A stretch of 64,000 nt of DNA from an uncultured Lachnospiraceae bacterium (GCA_910588405.1 CAJUPT010000006.1:1-64000); one strand, 5' to 3'; shown: positions 44,184-53,761, counted from the first letter of the stretch. Notes: generated by a model from the sequence alone, not told the origin. Made by a program: numbers and translations.

Positions 44184-44287
44184 TGCTGACAAGCGAAAAA
44201 CTTCCAACAACCGAATAACGTAAAAAAAGAGATACGACATTTCCTGAGAAGCATTAATTTTTCCTTGTAAAAACCGGTCGTCATAAC

Positions 44288-44335
44288 AACTTCCTATACC
44301 GGCAGCTATAACAACTGCTGGCATAGGAAGTTTAT
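44288..44335 (+). terminator. Terminator after the HEPN gene
   Basis: AACTTCCTAT pairs with ATAGGAAGTT, with inner GCAG/CTGC, and is followed by a T-rich tail (TATAAATTTTT). Confidence 0.75.
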
Positions 44336-44917
44336 AAATTTTTACAGATATTGAGCAAAAATAAGTTTTCATTTACAGACTTCATTTTTGAAGCCTACTA
44401 TTTGTGTTGCAAAAAATTTTGGAACTCACATATCTGGCTAAGATAAAGCCTTATGACACTTCATCAAAATAAACTGACTTCCCATACTCAACAGCTTTAG
44501 CCACACTGGTAGGCTGGCATTGTCTATTTCTTTGGCTATGAATCTCTTTTAAATTTTTTCTAGTTCTTTCCTGTTTGTTCCATACTGGACATATCCGCAT
44601 GAAAAAGGTAGACTTTTCATAAATGATAAAGTTTTAGTAAAACTCAGACAGAATACATCAACAATCCACCAGAATGCATCGCCCACGATATGTCAGAAAC
44701 ATAATCAATTCTGATCTGCTTAACATGTGCTGTTTGGTTACACCCACCTTTTTATCGAATTAATTTCTGAGTTGTTTTCTGACCGGGGATTTCACTATGA
44801 TAATTAGGATGTTAAAAGATAGTTAAAACATACTTGATTTGAATTCGCTTGAAATTTAAAACGATCAATGCTGATAATGATAAAATAGATTTTTACTATA
44901 TGCACATATTTTCCGAA
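44336..44917. other. AT-rich stretch with one faint coding remnant
   Basis: About 580 bp without a complete gene. A minus-strand scrap of ~35 codons ending at 44451 (L-K-E-I-H-S-Q-R-N-R-Q, then V-Y-F-D-E-V) looks coding but lacks a start. No known family is recognised. Composition is more AT-rich than flanks, in keeping with decayed foreign DNA. Confidence 0.4.
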
Positions 44918-45124
44918 TTATTTATTTATGCTACTTTTGTGTTGCCCAATAATCTTTCCAATCAGCCCTCCTGCCATAGACGCATGACCGCCTCCATTTT
45001 CGATCCCGTCCAACGCAACATGGGTTAGTTCTCCTGCATAAACTCTGAAGATTTCCGAGCGAGCAGAATAACATAAAAAGAGCGGCCTGCCAACCCAGTT
45101 CGCAAGCCACTCATTCAAAAACAA
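44918..45124 (-). pseudogene. C-terminal DHHA1 remnant of a DHH phosphoesterase
   Basis: A 68-codon frame contains N-G-G-G-H-A-S-M-A-G-G, the signature glycine-rich loop of the DHHA1 domain, preceded by V-A-L-D-G-I-E. The DHH catalytic domain is absent and the first ~35 codons do not fit the family. It ends just before the PilZ gene's downstream side. It is a fragment, not a working enzyme. Confidence 0.6.
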
Positions 45125-45155
45125 ACTCTTTGCGTATCAATCCTCTCTGCCGCCA

Positions 45156-45773
45156 TCACAGCAGCTGCGCTCTCTGCTCCTGCATCTTCTTAAATACATA
45201 GGCGCCTACCGCCGCGTCCGCCTGCTCGCTCATTTTCAGGAACCGGCATCCGTAGCCATAGCGGCTGTCCGCCTCTCTCTTTCCCCGCACCACTCTTGCA
45301 GTGTAGGACCGCTCCGAACCGTCAAAATTCACACGAAACGCAAACATCTCGTACAAAGACAAGGGCTGTATCGTAGAGATGTAGACGCCTCCCGTGCTTA
45401 CATCACGAATCGTAGCGGGAAAGTCACCATGCTTTTCGGCTTTCCCCCATATTTCTATGGAAGCCCTCACACGAACCTGCCCTCTTTTATTCAGAGCCTC
45501 CCTTTTCTGACCCAGCATATTGCAGTCAGCAATCCACGGCTCTCCTCGCTGCGTATAATTATTTCTCCGGATCACCAGCTCGCAGTCCATATCCACCAGA
45601 CCTCTCTGGCCGTCGAAAAAACGTACGGCGGTCTTTAACCGGCCGTCGCTCAGCTGGTAGTCCGAAAAGTACAGGCGAATCACTTCATTCGGGAAAAGCT
45701 CTACTCTTCCCTCGATCACTCTCTTGTCCTTCGGCAAATACACCTGGCATTTGCTGCAGTCTGCCAGTACCAT
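45156..45773 (-). CDS. PilZ-domain protein (YcgR-like)
   Basis: A 205-aa cytosolic protein. The N-terminal half is a YcgR-N-like beta-barrel. The C-terminal PilZ domain has the c-di-GMP pattern R-x3-R (R-V-R-A-S) and D-V-S-T-G-G, each arginine and the D-x-S-x-x-G in place. It probably senses c-di-GMP and affects motility or surface structures. GGGGGAG precedes the ATG. It lies just downstream of a lytic transglycosylase and near FlhB- and FliK-like genes, all on the same strand, which supports a flagellar or envelope role. Confidence 0.87.
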   Translation of the reverse strand: MVLADCSKCQVYLPKDKRVIEGRVELFPNEVIRLYFSDYQLSDGRLKTAVRFFDGQRGLVDMDCELVIRRNNYTQRGEPWIADCNMLGQKREALNKRGQVRVRASIEIWGKAEKHGDFPATIRDVSTGGVYISTIQPLSLYEMFAFRVNFDGSERSYTARVVRGKREADSRYGYGCRFLKMSEQADAAVGAYVFKKMQEQRAQLL

Positions 45774-45799
45774 ATTCTCTCCCCCTCTTCAGTATGGTA

Positions 45800-46723
45800 T
45801 CACAGATCCATAAAACCGGCGGCCTTATCCGCCTGCATCATCATCTGAATCCGAAGCATCTGTACCAGGCTGGAAAAACCCTCCTGATCCATTCCGTAAG
45901 AACTGCCGCCGCCATAAGAAGATGCCATGGCCGCCATCGCCAAACTGCTCATCATACTGTTGATATTCCCACTGCCAAGTCCCATCAGACTATTCAGATA
46001 GCTGTCACCTCCAAACAGACTGTCCGAGTTGTCGGAACCCAACAGACTTCCCACACTGCCAAAACTTCCAAGGCCACCCAGCAATCCTGTGCCACTGTCA
46101 GAATCATTCAGACCACTTAACAGAGAAGCCGTCCGGTTCATCTGGCTCAATTTCACGATATCCGCTACAACGTCGTTGACCGCTCCCTTTGTCTGTACGG
46201 TCTGATTCGCCAGAAGATCATCGCCTTCCATATAGGAAGCCACCTTCCGCACATAGTCCTGGGTCTCCGCAAAAGGAGGAACACCCCCATATTTCATAAC
46301 GCTGCCAGGGCCTGCATTATATGCTGCCAACGCCAGCGTCACATCGCCAAACTGGTCCAGCGTGCTCTTAAGATATTTTGCACCACCCATGATATTCTGT
46401 CTTGCGTCAAAGGGGTCGGTAACGCCCAAACTTTTCGCCGTTTGGGGCATCAGCTGCATCACACCCATCGCACCCGATCGGGAAACCGCATTGGGATTAA
46501 ACCCAGATTCGGTTTTTGCCACTGCTTTCAGCAGATTCACCGGCAAATCAAACAGCTTCGCCGCCTCCTCGAATATCGTATCCATGTCCTCTGACGTCGC
46601 AGAAAACGCCTGATTTAACACATCGGAAAAATCCCCGGTTGTCTTTGAAGAACTCTCTGCCACAGTCGATAACGGACGCTGGTTAAGCGCCTCCGTCTCC
46701 GTAGCCGATGTAATCAGAGCCAT
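45800..46723 (-). CDS. Lytic transglycosylase (SLT domain)
   Basis: About 307 aa. The SLT domain spans residues ~50-165: catalytic Glu in K-T-E-S-G-F-N, then G-A-M-G-V-M-Q-L-M-P-Q-T-A and A-Y-N-A-G-P-G. The C-terminal ~130 residues are rich in Gly, Ser and Met (L-G-G-L-G-S-F-G-S-V-G-S). No signal peptide is evident, which is common for enzymes delivered with flagellar or secretion machinery. It cleaves peptidoglycan glycan strands. The ATG at 46723 is preceded by GGGAG. Neighbours are FlhB- and FliK-like genes upstream and a PilZ gene downstream. Confidence 0.88.
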   Translation of the reverse strand: MALITSATETEALNQRPLSTVAESSSKTTGDFSDVLNQAFSATSEDMDTIFEEAAKLFDLPVNLLKAVAKTESGFNPNAVSRSGAMGVMQLMPQTAKSLGVTDPFDARQNIMGGAKYLKSTLDQFGDVTLALAAYNAGPGSVMKYGGVPPFAETQDYVRKVASYMEGDDLLANQTVQTKGAVNDVVADIVKLSQMNRTASLLSGLNDSDSGTGLLGGLGSFGSVGSLLGSDNSDSLFGGDSYLNSLMGLGSGNINSMMSSLAMAAMASSYGGGSSYGMDQEGFSSLVQMLRIQMMMQADKAAGFMDL

Positions 46724-46906
46724 CGTCATTCTCTCCCTTCTTCTCACCGTTCTCTCATCCGGACAAGCCGTAAGCCGCCCGATTTCCTCTTACAATCTAT
46801 TACATACATCGAAATAAAATGCAATTTTCCTTATTAAAACCTGAATTTTCTCTGCTGTCTGTCCCGGTATCTCCCGTCACCGGCTCCAAACGGAAACCAA
46901 CAAGCA

Positions 46907-47290
46907 TCACATTTCCGTCGAATCTCCGTTTTCTCCAAACATGTCTTCGCCAGTTTCCTCTGGCATAGCCTCTCCTCCTGACGAAGTCGTTCCAGCCTCG
47001 ACCTTTTTTACGGTCCCTTCCTCCGGCACATAATTCAGAAAGTAGAGATAAATATCCACCACTGCCTGATACAGCTCCACCGGAATCGAAGCCCCCAGCT
47101 TCACCTGGCTGAGCAATGAGCTCAGCGAATCGTCCTCGTAGACGGGAACGCCCGCTCCCATGGCCACTTCCGTGATTCGTTCTGCCATATAACCCATGCC
47201 GGAGGCCACCACCACTGGCGCTCTGTTTTTTTCCGGGTCATATTGAAGGGCCACCGCTCTTTTCTGCATCCGGCGCTCAAATTCTGACAT
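46907..47290 (-). CDS. FlhB C-terminal-domain homologue (YlqH-like)
   Basis: A 127-aa protein matching the cytoplasmic part of the FlhB/YscU export switch (R-A-V-A-L-Q-Y-D, V-V-A-S-G-M-G, V-P-V-Y-E-D-D-S-L). The self-cleaving N-P-T-H is not present; D-P-E-K-N occupies the position. There are no membrane helices. Stand-alone FlhB-C proteins such as B. subtilis YlqH can substitute partly for FlhB-C. It overlaps the FliK-like gene by 14 bp, so the two are coupled. The Thr/Gly/Glu-rich tail is probably disordered. Confidence 0.8.
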   Translation of the reverse strand: MSEFERRMQKRAVALQYDPEKNRAPVVVASGMGYMAERITEVAMGAGVPVYEDDSLSSLLSQVKLGASIPVELYQAVVDIYLYFLNYVPEEGTVKKVEAGTTSSGGEAMPEETGEDMFGENGDSTEM

Positions 47291-48704
47291 TTACCGTTCT
47301 CTCCTTCTCCCTGATCTCAGGAAATACACTTTGAAGCCGCAAATCGCCTCTTTTTTCCGTAACCGTCATCCTGCCGGGCTTCATGCCATTATTCTTCAAA
47401 ATACCCGTCACATTCTCCTGGATGGCGTCAAACTCATTCTGCAAAGCCGGCGGCACGCCCAGCTGCATATTCACATTCCAGCCCTGAAATTCCAGAACCA
47501 TGTCAAAACTTCCCAGCCGCTGGATCTGAAACTGCAAAAGCATCCTGATCTTCCTACCGCCCTCTTCTCCGTCCTCACCTGCGTCGGGATCTACCCAGAT
47601 CTCCGACATCACCTCTTTTCCTTCATAAGAAAAAGGCATCAGCAGATGAATCAGAGGCATATATACGCTCTCATTCAATAATATATTCTGGGAAATGCTC
47701 TGGAACTGAAGCATCTGCTCCACGCCAGCCTCGCCCCGGCCGCCCCGCTCCAAAAGGCTTGCCAAAGCATCGGCAAATTTATTTCCTGCCTGGCTTCTGT
47801 GCATAGCTGCCAAAGTACTGTCCAGATCAGACTGGGCATCTCCCTTATAAAAATATGAAAATTCTCTGTTTCCCACCAGCCGCTGAAACAGCTTCATCAT
47901 TCCGTCCTGACTTCCATTCTCATACTTTACCGCATTGAGAATAAAAAGCATGACGGAATCTCTCACCGCTCCATAATCGTGGGTCCTGGAAATATAGTTG
48001 GAAAGAAAAGGAATAATCCGTCCATTCAAAGCCTGGGCATTCGCCTCGGTGTCCCCATTGGCCGCATACCAGTTCATCTGGGCCAGCTCCTGACGAAATT
48101 CCTCCCTAAAGGGGGTCAAAAGCTGATCATGGATCTGATCCGCAAGGCTACGCATCTGCGTCAGAAGATGGGGACCCGCACTGAAATCATTGTAGCTTTT
48201 CAAAAGCTCCAGCACCGCCTCTTTTAAACCATCTGACGTATTCTGAGTCAGGATATTCCGCAGACCGTCAAAAAACGCTCCCGAAAACTTTACCTGCGCG
48301 GCTCCCTGCTCCATAAAAAAGTTCAACAGATCTTCCCCTGACTGCATCTGTAAGGAAGCTGTCAATTCCTTCAACAGCTGAGCCAGCTGCGCCTGGTCCG
48401 CCGGCATACCTGCCGTATCCTGAAAAATAATCTGCTCTAGCAAGCCCGCAGTACTGGGATTGTTGCCCAATCTCTGTACAAAGGCACCATAATTGCTGTC
48501 GTAATCAAGGATGCTCGGGCTGCCTTCACCGGTCGCGGTTCCCGTCCTTCCGCCCTGCTGCCCGTCCGCCCGGACCACCCGGGTAGGGTCCACCGGATTA
48601 TGAATCCGAGGGTTCTGTACCTGATTTTTCGCTTCCTGGCCAGTTGGCAGTGTCCGATTATCGGTCTGAACAGGTGACGGCGTCACCTGTAAAATATTCG
48701 CCAT
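47277..48704 (-). CDS. Hypothetical protein, FliK/YlqG-like by context
   Basis: About 475 aa. The N-terminal ~80 residues are polar and low in complexity. The middle is helical. The C-terminal ~100 residues resemble the FliK C-terminal fold (Q-I-Q-R-L-G-S-F-D-M-V-L, W-N-V-N-M-Q-L). In B. subtilis ylqG-ylqH is the equivalent order, a FliK-like protein followed by an FlhB-C homologue. The start at 48704 follows AAAGGGG. Function is inferred from position; no motif proves it. Confidence 0.62.
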   Translation of the reverse strand: MANILQVTPSPVQTDNRTLPTGQEAKNQVQNPRIHNPVDPTRVVRADGQQGGRTGTATGEGSPSILDYDSNYGAFVQRLGNNPSTAGLLEQIIFQDTAGMPADQAQLAQLLKELTASLQMQSGEDLLNFFMEQGAAQVKFSGAFFDGLRNILTQNTSDGLKEAVLELLKSYNDFSAGPHLLTQMRSLADQIHDQLLTPFREEFRQELAQMNWYAANGDTEANAQALNGRIIPFLSNYISRTHDYGAVRDSVMLFILNAVKYENGSQDGMMKLFQRLVGNREFSYFYKGDAQSDLDSTLAAMHRSQAGNKFADALASLLERGGRGEAGVEQMLQFQSISQNILLNESVYMPLIHLLMPFSYEGKEVMSEIWVDPDAGEDGEEGGRKIRMLLQFQIQRLGSFDMVLEFQGWNVNMQLGVPPALQNEFDAIQENVTGILKNNGMKPGRMTVTEKRGDLRLQSVFPEIREKERTVNVRI

Positions 48705-48835
48705 GATTTTGCCCCTTTCCCGGAAATGCAAAATTTCCCCTATGTTATACATCGGCACAATTCCGAACTTTCAACAGTGCTTTTTCTGGTATTTTTTAGT
48801 TTGCCTTCCTATTTTTTACCATATTTTCTAATTTT

Positions 48836-49381
48836 TTATTTTGTTTCCCGTTCTTTACTATGCTTACTGATCTTTCTCACTTCTTCCAGCTTCTCAAACT
48901 GCTCCAATACCTGTCCCAAACTCAGTTCGTCCACATCCACCGCCAAATCGGCATACCTCTCGTAAAGAGGAACGCGCTCTGCATAAAGCTCATCCAGTGT
49001 CATGCCATTTTTCAACACCACGCCTCTTGCTTCCAAATCCCCCAGCCGTGCCTTTAAACTCCCCAGACCAATGCGCAGGTAAACCACCAGGCTGATCTCT
49101 TTAAAATGATGCATCGCCTCCGGGCAGTAAACCACGCTGCCGCCGGGGGCGATCACCGTATACCGGGCCTGCACCTGAGCATTTACCTGATTTTCAATCC
49201 GCTCGAACCCTTCTGCTCCTTCTCTGGCAATGATATCCTTTAACAGACAGCCCTCCTGCTCCTGAATCAGCAGGTCTGTATCCACAAACTGAAGCCCCAG
49301 TTTCTTTGCCAACAGCACCCCTACCGTACTTTTCCCGGAACCGGGCATTCCGATTAACGTAATATTGTCCAATCTTATCAT
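48836..49381 (-). CDS. aroK: Shikimate kinase
   Basis: A 181-aa P-loop kinase: Walker A G-M-P-G-S-G-K-S near residue 11, D-T-D-L (shikimate-binding Asp), and G-G-S-V in place of the usual G-G-G. It phosphorylates shikimate at the 3-hydroxyl in the chorismate pathway. The ATG at 49381 has AAAGG almost touching it. A TTG three codons in (49372) has AGGA eight bases upstream and gives a start closer to the family's, so it may be the real start. The gap before it is ~110 bp and it is alone on its transcript or with the pyrophosphatase gene. Confidence 0.92.
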   Translation of the reverse strand: MIRLDNITLIGMPGSGKSTVGVLLAKKLGLQFVDTDLLIQEQEGCLLKDIIAREGAEGFERIENQVNAQVQARYTVIAPGGSVVYCPEAMHHFKEISLVVYLRIGLGSLKARLGDLEARGVVLKNGMTLDELYAERVPLYERYADLAVDVDELSLGQVLEQFEKLEEVRKISKHSKERETK

Positions 49382-49489
49382 CCTTTATGCGTAACTGCAT
49401 CCCCTGTATTCAAATGAACCTATCACTCATATTTAACAGAACTTCACAGGAGAAGCCGCTGTCAAAAAACAATTAAGGAGGGCCGCATA

Positions 49490-51145
49490 TCAGCTCTGCA
49501 TGGCCAACATCAGCGACGGTACCATCTGCTTCTTTCTGGATACCACGCCTTCCAGGTAATATCCGATACCCTGGCTCCTCCCCGCCGGAAACGCATCCGC
49601 CAGCAGAGAAACCGCCATATTCTTCTCTGAACAGATCACCGTGGTAGACTCATCCAGAATGCTGGTCAGCATGAAATAGACCACATCCAATCCGGACTTT
49701 TCTTCCACCTCTTTCAGATAAGGAAGCAGCCGCTCTCCGATGGCCTCCAGCTCATCCGGATTCATGGAATTGATCTGGCCGATCCCTACCTTCACATCAC
49801 CCACAGCAAAAGTCTTATAATCCTGATAAAAGATTTCCTCCGATGTTTTCGAACCCAAATCGCTTCCCGCCGTAAACATATCCCTAGCCATTTTGACCGG
49901 ATCAAAGCCTGCAATACGGGCCAGCTCTTCGGCTGCAGCCTTATCTGCAGGCGTACAGGTAGGAGAACGATACAGCAATGTATCGGAAATAATGGCACAG
50001 CACAAAAGCCCTGCTGTCCGGGCATCGATCTCTATGCCTTTTTCCTGATACATCTGGTAAATGATGGTTGCGGTACAGCCCAAAGGCTGGTTACGGAAAA
50101 ATACCGGATTCATCGTCTCCATCGCCCCCAGTCGGTGATGGTCGATGATCTCCAGAATATCCGCCTTCTCAATGCCGTCCACTGCCTGGGTCCGCTCATT
50201 ATGGTCCACCAAAATCACCTGCTTCCGACGCATGCCAAGCAGATTCCGGCGGGAGATCATGCCCCTGTACAGTCCCTCCTCGTCCAAAACGGGGAAATCA
50301 CGATGCCGCTTGCTGGCCATCACCTCTTTGATATCGTCGGTAAAATCCTCCACGCCAAAGGTGATAATCTGTTCCTTCGTCATAAAATGACGGATGGGCA
50401 TACTCTGATTGATCAGCCTTGCCACCGTATATGTATCAAAAGGGGAACTGATCACCGTACAGTTCTTCTCCTCCGCCAGCATCTTGATCGTTCGGGATAC
50501 CGGCGCGCCGTCGCAGACGATAATACAAGCGGCATCCATCTCGATCGCACAGAGCTGCGATTCATACCGATTTCCCAGAATCACCAGATCACCGCCATCG
50601 ATATAGCTTTCCATCAGGTCCGGATTCGCCGCCGCAATCAGCACCTTTCCACGGTCAAACACACCATTTTCATCACCGATCAGCATAGTGCCCTCTATGG
50701 TTTCCACGATATTCGAGTAATGGGTCCTGGCCACAGACAGAATCCGGCTGTCATATACGTTCATGTAAGAATTGGCAATATCGCCAATGGTAATCAGACC
50801 TTCCAGTCTCCGGCCGCTGACGATGGGCAGCGTAACCACATTCAGGTCCTTCATCAGGCTCCACGCTTTTTTCAGAGAGATGCCGCTGTCCACCCCTGCG
50901 GTTTCTCGGATCTCCATATCCTTCACCTGGGTTCCCACATCCGTGATCAGCTCAGGCACAGGCAGCTTAAGATAATCCAGAACAAACTCTGTCTCCGGAT
51001 TCAGCTGGCCGGCTCTTTTGGGCTCATATCGTTCCCCTGTTTCCTTCTCCTTTAACCTTGCATAAGCAATGGCGGAGCAGATGGAATCCGTATCCGGATT
51101 TTTGTGTCCAACCACCATCACATGGCCTGTATTAGAAATTGCCAT
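49490..51145 (-). CDS. Manganese-dependent inorganic pyrophosphatase with CBS and DRTGG domains
   Basis: A 551-aa DHH-family enzyme. Metal-binding motifs are H-K-N-P-D-T-D near residue 14 and D-H-H-R near 336. The insertion between them contains two CBS motifs and a DRTGG-like domain, which bind adenine nucleotides and regulate activity. The C-terminal DHHA2 domain includes S-R-K-K-Q. It hydrolyses pyrophosphate to drive biosynthesis. The regulated form is typical of Clostridia. GGAGG precedes the ATG. Confidence 0.93.
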   Translation of the reverse strand: MAISNTGHVMVVGHKNPDTDSICSAIAYARLKEKETGERYEPKRAGQLNPETEFVLDYLKLPVPELITDVGTQVKDMEIRETAGVDSGISLKKAWSLMKDLNVVTLPIVSGRRLEGLITIGDIANSYMNVYDSRILSVARTHYSNIVETIEGTMLIGDENGVFDRGKVLIAAANPDLMESYIDGGDLVILGNRYESQLCAIEMDAACIIVCDGAPVSRTIKMLAEEKNCTVISSPFDTYTVARLINQSMPIRHFMTKEQIITFGVEDFTDDIKEVMASKRHRDFPVLDEEGLYRGMISRRNLLGMRRKQVILVDHNERTQAVDGIEKADILEIIDHHRLGAMETMNPVFFRNQPLGCTATIIYQMYQEKGIEIDARTAGLLCCAIISDTLLYRSPTCTPADKAAAEELARIAGFDPVKMARDMFTAGSDLGSKTSEEIFYQDYKTFAVGDVKVGIGQINSMNPDELEAIGERLLPYLKEVEEKSGLDVVYFMLTSILDESTTVICSEKNMAVSLLADAFPAGRSQGIGYYLEGVVSRKKQMVPSLMLAMQS

Positions 51146-51289
51146 ATCTGGGCCTCCATATTTATATATTAATATATATTTTACCGTTTGTTCATACTTT
51201 GTTCACAGTCTGCTGTTATGATATTTGTATAGAAAGCAAACGATTCAATAAGAGTTTTCGTCATAATGCACATAGATTTTTCATAATTT

Positions 51290-51312
51290 CCCCAGGATAT
51301 CTTATCCTGGGG
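51290..51312. other. Strong hairpin between small membrane protein and pyrophosphatase gene
   Basis: CCCCAGGATA-TCT-TATCCTGGGG is a perfect 10-bp stem with a 3-nt loop, 140 bp upstream of the pyrophosphatase gene and 42 bp past the small ORF's stop. There is no clear U-run, so it may be a processing or stability signal, or a terminator of weak form. Confidence 0.6.
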
Positions 51313-51354
51313 ACTCCTCGTTTATAAAGGTTATAAACATCAGCCTTATTGATT

Positions 51355-51630
51355 TTACTCAGCAACCGTCTCTGCCTCAGTCTCCGCCAGCACGCCTGTC
51401 AAGTCGCTGACCACCATCTCTTCCCGTGCATAGTTCGGACGGGCCGCCAGCTTCGCCTGATAATCATTATAAAAGGTAACGCCGATGGCTGCACCGATTC
51501 CTCCGCACACCACCAGAATAACCGCCCAGGTAATCATCCTGCCGGCTTTTTTCTTCCGTTTTTCCTTCTCCACATTCTCTTTTCTGTGGGCTTTTTCCTG
51601 CTTATATCTCTCTACCTTTTCCTGGCTCAT
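51355..51630 (-). CDS. Small single-pass membrane protein of unknown function
   Basis: About 91 aa. The first ~32 residues are highly charged (K-E-K-R-K-K-K), then one hydrophobic helix (residues ~33-52, T-W-A-V-I-L-V-V-C-G-G), then a short outer tail ending in Glu/Thr. It is probably anchored with the N-terminus inside. The start at 51630 follows AAGGAG; a longer frame begins 13 codons upstream with less support. I do not recognise a family. It lies between the ABC exporter and pyrophosphatase genes. Confidence 0.7.
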   Translation of the reverse strand: MSQEKVERYKQEKAHRKENVEKEKRKKKAGRMITWAVILVVCGGIGAAIGVTFYNDYQAKLAARPNYAREEMVVSDLTGVLAETEAETVAE

Positions 51631-51801
51631 CTCCGTAAATACTCCTTCCTGCCATTCTATCATATTCACCGCTTATACCCATGAACCGAATCCGATAAAA
51701 TGCGCCGCTTTAACGTGCAAAAATATCACTCACACATAAACTATTTTATACTCTCACTGTCAAATGTGCAAGTATTTTCTACATATACTCAATCCATAAC
51801 C

Positions 51802-53562
51802 TCATCCTGCCGCCGGCTTTTCCACTATACTTGCCGAAGTATAGAGCTGATAGTATATCCCTTTTTTTTCCATCAGCGTTTCATGGTTCCCTTCCTCCAC
51901 AATCCGGTTTCCGGAGAGGACCAGAATCCGGTCAGCTCCGTGAATCGTAGTCAGACGGTGAGCAATGGTCAGCGTGGTCCTGCCTGCAGCCAGCTTATCC
52001 AATGATTCAGATACCAGATGCTCACTCTCATTGTCCAGAGCAGCGGTAGCCTCATCTAAAAGCAGAACTTTAGGCGCTTTTAAGAATACCCGCGCGATAC
52101 TGATCCGCTGCTTCTGTCCGCCAGATAATTTCACCCCCCGCTCCCCCACATAGGTATCATAGCCATCCCTCAGCTCCATAATAAATTCATGAGCTCCGGC
52201 CAGCTTAGCCGCCTCCGTCACTTCCTCCAAGCTGGCTCCCGGCCGCCCATAGGCGATATTTTCGTAGACACTTCCGGAAAACAGGTATACATCCTGCTGC
52301 ACCACACCCACGCTGCCACGCAGGCTCCTTAAAGTTACCTGCCGGATATTCTGGCCGTCCAGTAAAATCTCACCATTGGTAGGGTCATAGAAACGGGGAA
52401 TCAGATTGCACAACGTAGTCTTTCCGCCGCCCGAAGGACCTACCAGCGCTACCTTCTCCCCGGGCTTAATCGTCAAGTCAATGTTATCCAATACAGGGGT
52501 ATGATCATCCGGATACTCAAAGGACACATGACGAAACGTAATCTGTCCCTCCACATTTTCCAATGGAACCGCGTCCGCTTCATCAAAAATCTCTACCTCA
52601 GCGTCCATCAGCTCCGCAAACCGTTCCACGCCAGTCATCCCTCTCTGGAACTGCTCCGCAAATTCGATAATTCGCCGGATCGTAGCCAGAAGGGTAGTCA
52701 CATACATGGTATAAGCGACCAAATCTGCCGGGGCAATCCGTCCCCTGATCATAAACAGGCCGCCCGCCACGATCACCACCACATACATCAGACCGTCAAA
52801 CATACGGACCGTATTCTGGAAGGCCGCCATATACCGGTAGGTCTGACGTTTAATCCGTAAAAATTCCTGATTATCCTGGCTGAACTTCGAAAGCTCTACC
52901 TCCTCATTGGCAAACGCACGCACTACCTTATTCCCCAAAAGGCTGTCCTCGATCCTTGCGTTCAGCTCTCCGATATGGTTTCGCTGAACCTTAAAAGCCT
53001 TCCTCACCTTTAGGTTAAAGTAAGTGCAGGAAACAGCCATCACAGGAATCAGCACAAAGATAATCACGGTCAACAGCAGGTTAATCCTGGCCAGAATCAC
53101 AAAGGATACCGCCGCTTTTAAAAAGGCAATAAAAAATTCCTCTGGGCAATGGTGGGCAAATTCTGTCACATCGAACAGATCACTGGTGATTCTGGACATG
53201 ATCTGCCCCACCTTTGTATTGTTGAAATAATTGTCGGACAGCTTTTGTAAATGGGCAAAGGCATCCTGGCGCATATCCGTCTCAATCGAAGCGCCCATCA
53301 CATGGCCGGTATAGGCCATATAATAGCTGGCTAGACCGTCTATAATCCGCAGTCCGAAATATATGGCGCCGATTAACAAAATTGTGCGCACGGTCAGTGT
53401 CTGCAGATCATTCATGCCTGCATTCGTAATATATCGCAGAATCAGAGGCAGCACCATTTCACAAACCGTCGTCAACGCCGCACAGAACAGATCCATAATC
53501 ATAATGCCCATATAATTTTTATAATAGGGCAGAAACCGTTTTAGCAGCACGCTTGTTTTCAT
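51802..53562 (-). CDS. ABC exporter (fused permease and ATPase)
   Basis: About 586 aa. Six membrane helices occupy residues ~15-310 (ABC type 1). The ATPase domain has Walker A G-P-S-G-G-G-K-T-T, signature L-S-G-G-Q-K-Q-R and Walker B V-L-L-L-D-E-A-T. It works as a dimer, exporting lipid, peptide or drug; the substrate cannot be told. The ATG at 53562 fits GGAGG at 10 bases. The open frame continues 30 codons upstream through a truncated copy of the 103-bp repeat and encodes its typical peptide G-A-W-K-G-S-C-G-T, which I judge not to be translated. Confidence 0.9.
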   Translation of the reverse strand: MKTSVLLKRFLPYYKNYMGIMIMDLFCAALTTVCEMVLPLILRYITNAGMNDLQTLTVRTILLIGAIYFGLRIIDGLASYYMAYTGHVMGASIETDMRQDAFAHLQKLSDNYFNNTKVGQIMSRITSDLFDVTEFAHHCPEEFFIAFLKAAVSFVILARINLLLTVIIFVLIPVMAVSCTYFNLKVRKAFKVQRNHIGELNARIEDSLLGNKVVRAFANEEVELSKFSQDNQEFLRIKRQTYRYMAAFQNTVRMFDGLMYVVVIVAGGLFMIRGRIAPADLVAYTMYVTTLLATIRRIIEFAEQFQRGMTGVERFAELMDAEVEIFDEADAVPLENVEGQITFRHVSFEYPDDHTPVLDNIDLTIKPGEKVALVGPSGGGKTTLCNLIPRFYDPTNGEILLDGQNIRQVTLRSLRGSVGVVQQDVYLFSGSVYENIAYGRPGASLEEVTEAAKLAGAHEFIMELRDGYDTYVGERGVKLSGGQKQRISIARVFLKAPKVLLLDEATAALDNESEHLVSESLDKLAAGRTTLTIAHRLTTIHGADRILVLSGNRIVEEGNHETLMEKKGIYYQLYTSASIVEKPAAG

Positions 53563-53588
53563 CGTTCTCATTTCCTCCTTTCTATTTT

Positions 53589-53645
53589 TAGTTCCGCAGC
53601 TCCCTTTCCAAGCCCCCTGAACCTGGGAGAATTTCCAGCCCCCAT
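53589..53645 (-). repeat. Truncated copy of the 103-bp structured repeat
   Basis: TAGTTCCGCAGCTCCC to about CCAGCCCCCATC matches the first half of the repeat unit at 5454. It is located 27 bp upstream of the ABC exporter's start codon, again in the 5' leader of a minus-strand gene. Confidence 0.75.
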
Positions 53646-53667
53646 CCCCCATATCAACACCACAAAA

Positions 53668-53756
53668 AACCTCCCCTCTTTTTTGGGATACAAGGAAAAA
53701 GTCTTTGAATCAACTTTGTTGTCTCGCATTTCCCAAACTAAAATGGGAGGTTTTTT
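53668..53756 (-). terminator. Nested-stem element ending in a terminator, after prfB
   Basis: AAAAAACCTCCC and GGGAGGTTTTTT are perfect 12-bp inverted ends. Inside are TTTGGGA/TCCCAAA and CAAC/GTTG, giving three nested stems. It begins 6 bp past the prfB stop and can terminate in both directions by its T-tracts. The long loop is unusual for a plain terminator, so a small RNA or MITE-like origin is possible. Confidence 0.65.
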
Positions 53757-53761
53757 CATTT

